Positions 1 to 5,606 of a DNA stretch of 45,466 nt are shown one piece after another. The stretch's first letter is position 1. Every line of letters begins with the position of its first letter. The stretch lies in the IMG/VR virus record IMGVR_UViG_3300018719_000006, positions 1 to 45,466 of that record; one strand, given 5' to 3'. Under the pieces are notes generated by a model, which made no database searches, was not told where the DNA came from, and was given only the letters and a program-made list of their open reading frames with translations. Source of the DNA: a virus. The position numbers and the translations under genes were made by a program.

Positions 1-116
1 CTTGATCATTGCGGACCTCTCTGTGACGGCGCATATTTAAGACACGGGGCGCCGGATGACGAGAGACGGGCGTGAGACTTGTCGTCTTTTCGCCGCATTT
101 TCCCCGGTAGTGCAGG

Positions 117-127
117 TTACTGAGCCG
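117..127. repeat. Candidate left attachment-site core (attL)
   Basis: TTACTGAGCCG here is repeated exactly at 45369-45379, just after the integrase. Allowing one mismatch the match is TTACTGAGCCG(G/T)TAA. Tyrosine integrases usually recombine at short identical cores next to int, so this pair would delimit a prophage of about 45.25 kb. The core is short and no tRNA gene overlaps it, so chance remains possible. The two CCGGTA(G/A)TGC direct repeats around it could be integrase or excisionase arm sites. Confidence 0.3.
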
Positions 128-312
128 GTAATGCTAAGCCGTTGATTTTCATAAGAGCCGTTCCCGGCTTTCATGCATTTGCCCAGCAAACAGAAATCAT
201 CCCCACAATCCACAGGATCGAAGATTTATTCTTGTGAAGTAGGCGCTACCGGGAAAGCCTTGCTGCCCTCCACAAGCGATCCACAGGGCGCTCCCGCGTG
301 ACCGGTGATAGC

Positions 313-340
313 TTGACTCATCCGTGAACAAAATAAGAAC
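313..340 (+). promoter_or_regulatory. LexA (SOS) box overlapping a promoter
   Basis: GAAC-AAAATAA-GAAC (326-340) matches the GTTC-N7-GTTC LexA box of alphaproteobacteria exactly in its inverse orientation. A TTGACT -35-like hexamer (313-318) and a TAAGAA -10-like hexamer (334-339) surround it with a short 15-bp spacer, so LexA bound here would cover the -10 region. The gene start follows 28 bases downstream. The box is seen directly; SOS induction of the downstream genes is inferred. Confidence 0.65.
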
Positions 341-367
341 ATTGCGCTAACGGAAACGAGGGCACTT

Positions 368-622
368 ATGCAGCAGACAGCACGGATGACGATCTACGGT
401 GTACAGTCCTTCACTCTACTCAAAGGCGGCGTGAAGATTGATGACCCCATCCCGGCATCTACAGCTGATCTTGCAAAGCGCATGGCAAAGCGATTGGCTG
501 ATAACAAAATCGGCGTCGTAGCGTACTCGCGCTGCTATGACGCCGAGAATGGTGAGATCGAAGAGCCGAAGGTGATCGCCAGCTATGGAGATATCCCGTT
601 CGATATTCGGGAGCTGCTATGA
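368..622 (+). CDS. Hypothetical protein, first gene of a LexA-box unit
   Basis: This 84-residue protein is of unknown function. It has no signal peptide, membrane segment or recognisable motif; the sequence reads as a small mixed alpha/beta soluble protein with a LAKRMAKRLA helix in the middle. An ATG start with GAGGG upstream looks sound. The stop overlaps the start of the next gene (ATGATG), so the two are probably translationally coupled. The upstream LexA-type box suggests expression after DNA damage, which would fit a role in prophage induction or host SOS response. That role is inference only. Confidence 0.6.
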   Translation: MQQTARMTIYGVQSFTLLKGGVKIDDPIPASTADLAKRMAKRLADNKIGVVAYSRCYDAENGEIEEPKVIASYGDIPFDIRELL

Positions 623-897
623 TGGCCTCCCTGAACAGCCGTAAAATCCGGACTTTTGGAGGGGCAGCCGGGCGCCGCTACTTCTATCATATGACAGACG
701 GCATCTGCCTGATCGTGGATCAAGTGGGGCGTCGATATCGCTCGAAGAGACAAATCACGCCCGAGGCACTTCGGCAAGCGAAAAGGGTGATGCAGTCCGC
801 CCCTCCGTCTATCGACTGGTCCGACTGGCAGATCAGTGTTCAGGATCAGGATGGGTATGCGGTGGTTTATCTGCCATTTCCGGTGAACCGCGCCTAG
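619..897 (+). CDS. Hypothetical protein, second gene of the LexA-box unit
   Basis: This 92-residue protein of unknown function is basic in its first half (GRRYRSKRQ) and has a tryptophan-containing segment (IDWSDWQISVQDQDGYAVVY) near the end. No known domain is recognised. It starts four bases inside the preceding gene, so it shares that transcript and its LexA-type control. Its 3' end overlaps the end of the convergent minus-strand gene by 65 bases, an unusual but feasible tail-to-tail overlap. Confidence 0.55.
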   Translation: MMASLNSRKIRTFGGAAGRRYFYHMTDGICLIVDQVGRRYRSKRQITPEALRQAKRVMQSAPPSIDWSDWQISVQDQDGYAVVYLPFPVNRA

Positions 898-1081
898 CAG
901 GCGGTTCCGCAAGTCCCATCTCGACTGCCAGATCGAGGCGCTTGGCCATTTCCTTCAAGAGGATTGCCATGGCCTCGGATCCGCGAGCATTCCAAACCGC
1001 CTCTTGTCGGAAGGCGGCAGCAATTTCAAAGCGGGCTACGATAGGTTTAACAACCTCAGCCCAGGTCATGCTATGTTCCAT
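833..1081 (-). CDS. Hypothetical small protein
   Basis: An 82-residue protein of unknown function, predicted to be mostly helical over residues 5-60, with a polar, proline- and histidine-rich tail (KPPHTHPDPEH). It overlaps the end of the upstream gene at 1071 by 11 bases, suggesting co-transcription. A second in-frame ATG (1069, MTWAEVV) preceded by GGAA is an equally good start. It converges on the LexA-box unit and overlaps it by 65 bases. No homologue is recognised. Confidence 0.45.
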   Translation of the reverse strand: MEHSMTWAEVVKPIVARFEIAAAFRQEAVWNARGSEAMAILLKEMAKRLDLAVEMGLAEPPARRGSPEMADKPPHTHPDPEH

Positions 1082-1322
1082 TGACCATTCCGAGCAAAGC
1101 GACGTGATAGTCGCGTACCCGCGTTGCGCGAAGATTCAGTTCGGCGCTGAGAACCGCCAGTGTATTTGGATTCACCCGGGTATCCTCAGTGAGGATGACT
1201 AAGGTTTCACTGAAGGCCGCAAGCTGCGCCACAATCGGCTCCATCTCCCTGATGCCGGTTCGAATTGCCGAAAGAGAACCTTCCCCTTCTCCAGAAGAGG
1301 TCTTATAACTTGAGTCTGTCAC
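1071..1322 (-). CDS. Hypothetical small protein with strong ribosome-binding site
   Basis: An 83-residue protein starting at a GTG preceded by AGGAGG at ideal spacing, one of the strongest ribosome-binding sites in the window, which argues the gene is real despite its lack of known domains. The sequence is soluble and largely helical from residue 17 on. It heads a two-gene minus-strand unit with the 833-1081 gene. The promoter is probably just upstream, where a 15-bp palindrome (1403-1417) and a large hairpin (1351-1394) lie. Confidence 0.5.
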   Translation of the reverse strand: MTDSSYKTSSGEGEGSLSAIRTGIREMEPIVAQLAAFSETLVILTEDTRVNPNTLAVLSAELNLRATRVRDYHVALLGMVNGT

Positions 1323-1350
1323 CTGCAGCCTCCTTTTGGTTGTTGTGAGG

Positions 1351-1402
1351 ACGGCGACGAAGCTGGTTTCCTAGGCCTAGCGCTTCGTCGCCGTTTATCT
1401 TT
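1351..1402 (+). terminator. Long hairpin, terminator-like on the plus strand
   Basis: Arms ACGGCGACGAAGC (1351-1363) and GCTTCGTCGCCGT (1382-1394) form a perfect 13-bp stem around an 18-base loop that itself contains the palindrome CTAGGCCTAG. The plus strand continues TTATCTTT, a weak U-tract. It could stop plus-strand transcription or structure the 5' leader of the minus-strand gene at 1322. Confidence 0.45.
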
Positions 1403-1417
1403 GACACCTTAGGTGTC
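1403..1417. promoter_or_regulatory. Palindromic operator-like site
   Basis: GACACC-TTA-GGTGTC is a perfect inverted repeat with six-base arms, and the flanking CTTT/AAAG extends it imperfectly. It overlaps a TTGACA -35-like hexamer at 1401-1406. The symmetry suggests a dimeric repressor site controlling one of the flanking small genes; the repressor is unknown. Confidence 0.35.
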
Positions 1418-1525
1418 TAAAGGTTGCCGATGTGTTAACATGCGGACGTCTCGTTAACCTTTCGTTTACTTATCTTAAAATTCACCAGCCTCGTTTAATA
1501 ACTGTACTTTGCTGCGGCAGATTTT

Positions 1526-1723
1526 TTATTGTTTAGCATTAGCGCGCTGTCCCTTCGCGAATGCCTCCTTCCCTTTTTTGATAAGCATTCTGATCGTCTC
1601 AGCCCGGCTACCGATCCGCTCCGAGAATCTCACGTCATCGATCTCTCGCAACTCTTCCGCTGAGAACAACATCTGGAAGCGCTCTGTCTTGGGCTCGTCA
1701 TTGTCCTTCCCTCTGCCTGACAT
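1526..1723 (-). CDS. Short ribbon-helix-helix-like regulator
   Basis: A 65-residue protein starting at the ATG at 1723, which has GAGGTGAG close upstream; a longer upstream reading has no such site. The segment TERFQMLFSAEELREIDD followed by SRAETIRMLIKKG fits the MetJ/Arc strand-helix-helix DNA-binding fold. It is clearly similar (about half of the aligned residues) to the N-terminal part of the divergent gene at 1854, so the two are paralogues. Palindromic TGAGC...GCTCA sites lie between them. This gene is AT-richer than the phage structural genes. Probably an autoregulated repressor, or an antitoxin without an obvious toxin. Confidence 0.6.
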   Translation of the reverse strand: MSGRGKDNDEPKTERFQMLFSAEELREIDDVRFSERIGSRAETIRMLIKKGKEAFAKGQRANAKQ

Positions 1724-1740
1724 GCTCACCTCGCTGTTTA

Positions 1741-1755
1741 TGAGCGATATGCTCA
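1741..1755. promoter_or_regulatory. Operator 1, TGAGC-N5-GCTCA
   Basis: TGAGC-GATAT-GCTCA is a perfect inverted repeat 18 bases upstream of the start of the minus-strand regulator gene. It shares its arms with operator 2 and is most simply a binding site for one or both flanking ribbon-helix-helix proteins. Confidence 0.5.
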
Positions 1756-1808
1756 TATTGCGTTTACCATGATGTGAGTATCGGCTGGAGTCAAGCGACA
1801 TTAGCGAC

Positions 1809-1825
1809 ATGAGCATATTGCTCAT
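1809..1825. promoter_or_regulatory. Operator 2, ATGAGCA-TAT-TGCTCAT
   Basis: A palindrome with seven-base perfect arms, 29 bases upstream of the plus-strand regulator gene. Next to it lie a tandem AGCGACAT direct repeat (1794-1810) and a further inverted repeat ATAAGT...ACTTAT (1836-1855) that runs into the start codon. Together these make a compact bidirectional control region. Confidence 0.5.
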
Positions 1826-1853
1826 CATGCGCGTGATAAGTAAGTTTTGACTT

Positions 1854-2297
1854 ATGAGCGAAGAACCCAAACTGCCGGAAGTTAAGCCTGAGCTGAAGAC
1901 CGAACGTGTTCAGCTTCTCATGTCTCCCTCCGAGGTGAAGGCCGTAGATGATTATGGCTTTTCACATCGCATAAGGACGCGCGCGCAAGTCATACGGCAT
2001 CTAATTTTAGAAGGAATGGTCACAGAGTCAGCCGAGGCTTATATAGAGCTACTTACTGAAGTCTTGACAGACTTTGCTAAAGGGGAGCCTAACCCAGAGA
2101 CTATATACAAAATGCTTGAGGCAAGTGACCAGTATATGGAAGCCTCGAAGAAAAGACTGGCATATGCTGAAGAACTCTCTAGCTGGCATGAAACACGCTT
2201 GAAGCATCTTCAAGATATAATAAATTTTGCAGAAAAACTTGAAGAACAACTAAAAGAACAGCAGGCTAAAGAGGCAGATTATCCCGAGCGTGAATAA
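1854..2297 (+). CDS. Ribbon-helix-helix regulator with coiled-coil tail
   Basis: A 147-residue protein. Residues 15-55 (TERVQLLMSPSEVKAVDD, then TRAQVIRHLI) resemble the ribbon-helix-helix DNA-binding fold and are closely similar to the divergent 65-residue protein. Residues about 60-140 are charged and heptad-like (KKRLAYAEEL, LEEQLKEQQAKEA), predicting a coiled coil absent from the paralogue. It may form higher-order oligomers or bind a partner. No good Shine-Dalgarno is visible before the ATG. Base composition is AT-rich, a sign of separate acquisition. Function beyond DNA binding is unknown. Confidence 0.6.
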   Translation: MSEEPKLPEVKPELKTERVQLLMSPSEVKAVDDYGFSHRIRTRAQVIRHLILEGMVTESAEAYIELLTEVLTDFAKGEPNPETIYKMLEASDQYMEASKKRLAYAEELSSWHETRLKHLQDIINFAEKLEEQLKEQQAKEADYPERE

Positions 2298-2319
2298 ATC
2301 ATTGGTTACAACTAAATCG

Positions 2320-2348
2320 AAAAACCCCGCCTGCCTAAGCCAGCGGGG
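2320..2348 (-). terminator. Terminator of the late (lysis) operon
   Basis: Arms CCCCGC (2325-2330) and GCGGGG (2343-2348) form a stem. Read on the minus strand it is followed directly by TTTTT (2324-2320). It lies just past the last lysis gene (ending 2431), the expected place for the end of the late transcript. Confidence 0.7.
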
Positions 2349-2430
2349 CGTGTTGTCCAAGCGATGTGCCGCATCTCCTGGGGGAGAAAATGTCTGAGCG
2401 AAGATAGGCGGCATGATGGCGACACAGAGC

Positions 2431-2760
2431 CTACTCCCTCCGGTGCTGGATGACCTCCCGAAGAAGGCTGTCCAGCCGGTCGCCGAGCTTTTCGATCGAG
2501 CCCGCTAGCCGCTCCTCCACTTCCCGCAGTACCTCTCGGGACACGAGCCGTTCGGCCTGTGTGACCTGATAGGCGTTCACGGAGGCCTGGAGGATGGCAA
2601 TCTTCTCATGGGCCTTGTCGGCTTTCTCCTCGGCTGCGATGGCTCGCTTCTCTGCCTGGATCGCCTTCTGCTCTGCATTGAGCCAGAACTTGATGACGGC
2701 AAGCGCCGTGCCGCCGATCATGAAGATGGTGGCGAGGTTCACATCCCAACTGAACTGCAT
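2431..2760 (-). CDS. Membrane-anchored coiled-coil protein of the lysis cassette
   Basis: A 109-residue protein with one N-terminal membrane segment (residues about 8-26, ATIFMIGGTALAVIKFW), then a long alanine- and glutamate-rich coiled coil to the end. This topology fits an inner-membrane spanin-like or holin-associated protein. No overlapping second gene with a lipobox is seen, so a two-component spanin cannot be claimed. It is the last gene of the lysis cassette, two bases downstream of the holin-like gene. Confidence 0.6.
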   Translation of the reverse strand: MQFSWDVNLATIFMIGGTALAVIKFWLNAEQKAIQAEKRAIAAEEKADKAHEKIAILQASVNAYQVTQAERLVSREVLREVEERLAGSIEKLGDRLDSLLREVIQHRRE

Positions 2761-2762
2761 GC

Positions 2763-3314
2763 TCAGTGCCCCGCACGGCCAGGAAGGGTCTCAGCAATGG
2801 CCCGCTCGGCAATGGTCCGAACAGCATCCCCCGACCGCTTGGAGCCAGAGGAGCTGCCCAGCCAATAGTTGATGACCTGCATCTGTGCCGCGCCGAGCAC
2901 GCCGAGGAGGATGTTGGCGATCGTGGCCGCCCTTTCATCGAGCGCCAGGGACCCGGCCAGGACCAGATACAGCGCCCCGCCGAACATCACGGTCACGAGG
3001 GTCGAGACGATGGCCGCACCCCAGGCCATGACGGAGCCCTGCTGGGAGAGAGCAAGGGTCTGCTGGCGGGCATCCTGCACGTCCTGTATCTCGAGGCGAA
3101 ACACTTCAAGCTCCGCCCTGACCTGCTCGACGAAAAGCTCTGCAAGCCTCGGGTCGGCGTCGATATGGGCCTGCGCCTTTTTCGGGTCGTCCGTCCCGAA
3201 CACGACCTTGGCGGCGTCTACGACCTTGCCGGCCGCGGTGCCTGCCCGGTTCCCGGCGAACACCCCGACAAGATCAGGGGCATACTGGAGCAGCAGTCCG
3301 ATGATGGGGTGCAT
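2763..3314 (-). CDS. GTA-type 3-TM holin-like protein
   Basis: A 183-residue protein with a hydrophobic N-terminus, a soluble charged stretch (residues about 40-90) and two strong membrane helices: SVMAWGAAIVSTLVTVMFGG and, near residue 140, IANILLGVLGAAQMQVINYW. This resembles the three-TM holin family of gene transfer agents and related alphaproteobacterial phages. Holins form inner-membrane lesions that release the endolysin. Its start overlaps the stop of the endolysin gene (TGATG), so translation is coupled. Confidence 0.7.
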   Translation of the reverse strand: MHPIIGLLLQYAPDLVGVFAGNRAGTAAGKVVDAAKVVFGTDDPKKAQAHIDADPRLAELFVEQVRAELEVFRLEIQDVQDARQQTLALSQQGSVMAWGAAIVSTLVTVMFGGALYLVLAGSLALDERAATIANILLGVLGAAQMQVINYWLGSSSGSKRSGDAVRTIAERAIAETLPGRAGH

Positions 3315-4078
3315 CAGGCTTTCCTTCCGAAGATGGTCTCGAGGAGGTTCTTGAGGGCCGCATAGAAAAACCCGCCTGAAGAGGCGGGCTGAGGAGTGGG
3401 GACCGGCGGGGGCTCGATGTCCGGTGGTGGCGGAATTGGAGCCTCGGCAATGGGGGCCTCTCTCTGAGCCCCCTTCAGGGCCATCAGGAACTTGCGATGG
3501 TATTCGGCAATCTCCGCAGCTCGGTCCAAGCCGTTGATAATGCGGCGGGCGTTATACGGGTCACTGAGTCCCGGCTTGAAATAGTCAGAGAGCCTCTTGC
3601 CGGTGAACCATCCGGCCTTCATGCCAGAATACATGATGACCGCGGCAATCCCCGGCTGCATGGCAAGATCCGGATTGCCTACCAAGTCGAACCCGACCTC
3701 CTTCGACGCGCGGGTATAGTTCGTGCGTCCCGTGAGCTGCACATAGCCGCGACCCGCGAACTTGGCCCCGTCGCCCGGCGTCAGGTTGCCGAGTTCCCGC
3801 GCCTTGGCCGGACGATCGCCCTGGATGTCGTACATGCGCTTGTAATAGGCTGCGCCCCCGAACTCCTTGATCGGCTGCATGGTTCGGGCCGTCTCGTGGT
3901 AAGCCGTGGCGAGACAGTACGCCAGATGCTCCAGCGGCATGTCGGCAGGCGCCGCATCGAGAAGGGCATCCATGCCCTCAACCTGGCTCTGGTTTAGGCG
4001 GCCGCCAAAGAGCGACGAGCGCACAGCCGCGAAGAAGGCGGCGCGATCAAGCGCCCGCCCGAAGTTCTCGGTGGTCAT
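3314..4078 (-). CDS. Glycoside hydrolase family 19 endolysin
   Basis: A 254-residue chitinase-like (GH19) lysozyme that cleaves the peptidoglycan glycan backbone. AYHETARTMQPI carries the probable catalytic glutamate (E62), and GRGYVQLTGRTNY is the family's hallmark substrate-cleft motif. The catalytic domain spans about residues 15-200; a proline-rich linker (PIPPPPDIEPPPVPTPQP) leads to a short amphipathic tail. No signal peptide is present, so release should depend on the adjacent holin. It is the first gene of the lysis cassette and lies downstream of a hairpin that separates it from an antisense acyltransferase gene. Confidence 0.88.
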   Translation of the reverse strand: MTTENFGRALDRAAFFAAVRSSLFGGRLNQSQVEGMDALLDAAPADMPLEHLAYCLATAYHETARTMQPIKEFGGAAYYKRMYDIQGDRPAKARELGNLTPGDGAKFAGRGYVQLTGRTNYTRASKEVGFDLVGNPDLAMQPGIAAVIMYSGMKAGWFTGKRLSDYFKPGLSDPYNARRIINGLDRAAEIAEYHRKFLMALKGAQREAPIAEAPIPPPPDIEPPPVPTPQPASSGGFFYAALKNLLETIFGRKA

Positions 4079-4100
4079 GGTGTCCTCGTGATGGGGATGT

Positions 4101-4123
4101 AAAAAGCCGCGCTGTAGCGGCTT
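4101..4123. terminator. Bidirectional terminator-like hairpin
   Basis: Arms AAGCCGC (4104-4110) and GCGGCTT (4117-4123) enclose a six-base loop. On the minus strand the stem ends in TTTTT; on the plus strand it is followed by GCTTTAGTTTT. It separates the endolysin gene from the plus-strand acyltransferase and could block late minus-strand transcription arriving from the fibre gene, unless that transcription is antiterminated. Confidence 0.55.
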
Positions 4124-4173
4124 GCTTTAGTTTTCTCGGGTTGGCATCTTCCCCGGCGAGGGGGCAGCCAACA

Positions 4174-5253
4174 TTGTACCAATTCTCGCGATATAAAGGG
4201 CGGCACCTGCCGCTAGATTTTCTTCGAGGTGTCGCCGCTCTAGGGATTGTCGTTCACCACTACCTCGCGTGGACAAAAATCGGTGGCGTGCAGAGCCTCG
4301 GCACCTTTGGTGTCTACACTTTCTTTATTCTCTCCGCGCTGACCATGATGATGGTCTACGACCAGGAATTTTCATCCGGCATCAAAGTCGAAAGTCTCAA
4401 GGCCTTCTACCGTAATCGGTTCGCGCGAATTGTACCGTTGCTGACCCTAGTGGCAACGATTTACCTCCTGCTCGCTCCTGGGGGGTCTTGGGACAAGACT
4501 GTCATTCGTTTGGCTCAAGCCGTTCTAACCGGTACCGGCCTGTTCGCCTTCCATCTCCCCGGCTATATCGGAACCGGAGCAGGCGTTTGGTCGCTCGGGA
4601 TTGAGATCCTCTTTTACGCCCTTTTCCCGATGGTGTGTCTCTTGGCTAGGAGCACCACGACCTGGAATTTTGCGATTGCCCTAGTCGTCTCAATCGTTGG
4701 TCAGATGGCCCTCTTCTCGGTTATCGCGCCGATGTACGGGAAGACGCCGGGGACTCATTTTGACTTCTTCAATGCATTCCTGATGCACGCGCCCTTCTTT
4801 GTGATCGGCGTACTGATCTATGCATTGCCCAATGGCAAAATCCGCGGAGCATTCCCTATCGGAGCGGCGATTTTCCTCGGAGCTGTGGCCTCGTCTTTAT
4901 GGATCAAGATCCCCGTGTTCACGAGCCAAGGCTATTTTCTTGCCCTGACAGCAGCGTGCGGGCTTAGCGTGGCCCTGCTTTACAGGTCGGAGCTTCCCCC
5001 GTTCCTAGCAGCTCCGTCCACATTCTTCGGGGAGATCAGCTATTCCCTGTATCTCCTCCATCCCATCGTGTTCAACCTCTGGTCCAAGGCAGGCTTGAAC
5101 CTTACGGGCCCATTGAACGGCACTGCCTTCTTCTTGGTTGCAATAGGGACGGCTTACCTGTCCCATCGCTTTTTCGAGAAACCAGCACGGGACGCCCTGC
5201 GTGATCGCAAAGCGTCCCGTCCCTCCGATGTTCCGGCTAGCTCTCCACTCTGA
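4174..5253 (+). CDS. Acyltransferase 3 family membrane protein (OafA-like)
   Basis: A polytopic membrane acyltransferase with about ten hydrophobic segments. The start LPLDFLRGVAALGIVVHHY carries the family R-G-x-A signature and the HH pair thought to be catalytic; SYSLYLLHP near the end is another typical motif. Such proteins O-acetylate surface sugars, including O-antigen. I prefer the TTG at 4174 (GAGGGGG upstream) to the in-frame TTG at 4141. It runs antisense to the late operon between the fibre and lysis genes, flanked by hairpins, so it is probably a lysogenic-conversion moron altering the surface receptor. The role is inferred from family and context. Confidence 0.82.
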   Translation: MYQFSRYKGRHLPLDFLRGVAALGIVVHHYLAWTKIGGVQSLGTFGVYTFFILSALTMMMVYDQEFSSGIKVESLKAFYRNRFARIVPLLTLVATIYLLLAPGGSWDKTVIRLAQAVLTGTGLFAFHLPGYIGTGAGVWSLGIEILFYALFPMVCLLARSTTTWNFAIALVVSIVGQMALFSVIAPMYGKTPGTHFDFFNAFLMHAPFFVIGVLIYALPNGKIRGAFPIGAAIFLGAVASSLWIKIPVFTSQGYFLALTAACGLSVALLYRSELPPFLAAPSTFFGEISYSLYLLHPIVFNLWSKAGLNLTGPLNGTAFFLVAIGTAYLSHRFFEKPARDALRDRKASRPSDVPASSPL

Positions 5254-5305
5254 GCGCCTCCGGTTCCTCCGAAGCGCGTCCAATGGTCGACCAGCCGGAC
5301 GAAAG

Positions 5306-5331
5306 CGACCGCCGAGAACTTCGGGCGGTCG
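5306..5331 (+). terminator. Hairpin after the acyltransferase gene
   Basis: Arms CGACCGCC (5306-5313) and GGCGGTCG (5324-5331) form a perfect eight-base stem with a ten-base loop. There is no U-tract. A second small hairpin, AATAGC-TAC-GCTATT, follows at 5353-5367. These probably end or stabilise the acyltransferase message before the next tiny gene. Confidence 0.35.
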
Positions 5332-5427
5332 TGGGCCTCGTGATGGAGATAGAATAGCTACGCTATTGCGGCTTGCCCTGTTCCGCTCGCCCGGATAATG
5401 GTCCTAGCACAAAGGTAAGGAGATCCC

Positions 5428-5550
5428 ATGGACGGGGAAGAGGGATACTACGTTGCAGACGACATTCTTCGCGGGTCTGTCGACCCGTTCGCGCCCCAGC
5501 CCGAACCTGAAGAATGGGACGAGCCGGATCGGAACGAAGACGACCAGTGA
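5428..5550 (+). CDS. Tiny acidic protein, 40 residues
   Basis: A 40-residue, strongly acidic protein (about 14 Asp/Glu; ends EPDRNEDDQ). It has a very good ribosome-binding site, AAGGAGAT at 5417-5424, five bases before the ATG, which is the main reason to call it a gene. It contains no membrane or nucleic-acid-binding motif. It lies on the plus strand with the acyltransferase, antisense to the late operon, and ends shortly before the convergent fibre gene. A DNA-mimic or inhibitor role is conceivable for so acidic a protein, but nothing here shows it. Confidence 0.5.
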   Translation: MDGEEGYYVADDILRGSVDPFAPQPEPEEWDEPDRNEDDQ

Positions 5551-5558
5551 CCTCCTTA

Positions 5559-5588
5559 CTGGCGGCACCTGAACCGGATGGCCGCCAG
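5559..5588. terminator. Hairpin between convergent genes
   Basis: CTGGCGGC (5559-5566) and GCCGCCAG (5581-5588) form an eight-base stem with a 14-base loop, exactly between the end of the plus-strand tiny gene and the end of the minus-strand fibre gene. There is no clear U-tract on either side. Confidence 0.3.
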
Positions 5589-5606
5589 AGCAAAAATGGG
5601 AGGGGG

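Larger units (their letters stand above)
1..367. other. Gene-free left end with att-like repeat and SOS promoter
   Basis: No convincing coding region is seen here. The stretch holds the short direct repeat TTACTGAGCCG (117-127), which recurs beyond the integrase. Two near-identical 10-mers, CCGGTAGTGC (104-113) and CCGGTAATGC (125-134), lie 21 bp apart. A small hairpin with arms AGCCG/CGGCT sits at 156-169, followed by a T-rich stretch. Two CCACA-containing motifs (about 210-222 and 278-288) loosely resemble DnaA boxes. The LexA-type promoter is at 313-340. The left prophage boundary probably lies in this stretch, but this is inference. Confidence 0.5.

Noticed and set aside
1-367. DnaA boxes marking a chromosomal origin
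   Set aside because: The CCACA motifs match the consensus only partly and no dnaA or dnaN gene is near.
2766-3365. Long plus-strand open frame of 199 codons opposite the holin gene
   Set aside because: It lies wholly opposite the better-supported holin and endolysin genes, has arginine/glycine-rich translation typical of GC-rich antisense frames, and no ribosome-binding site that stands out.
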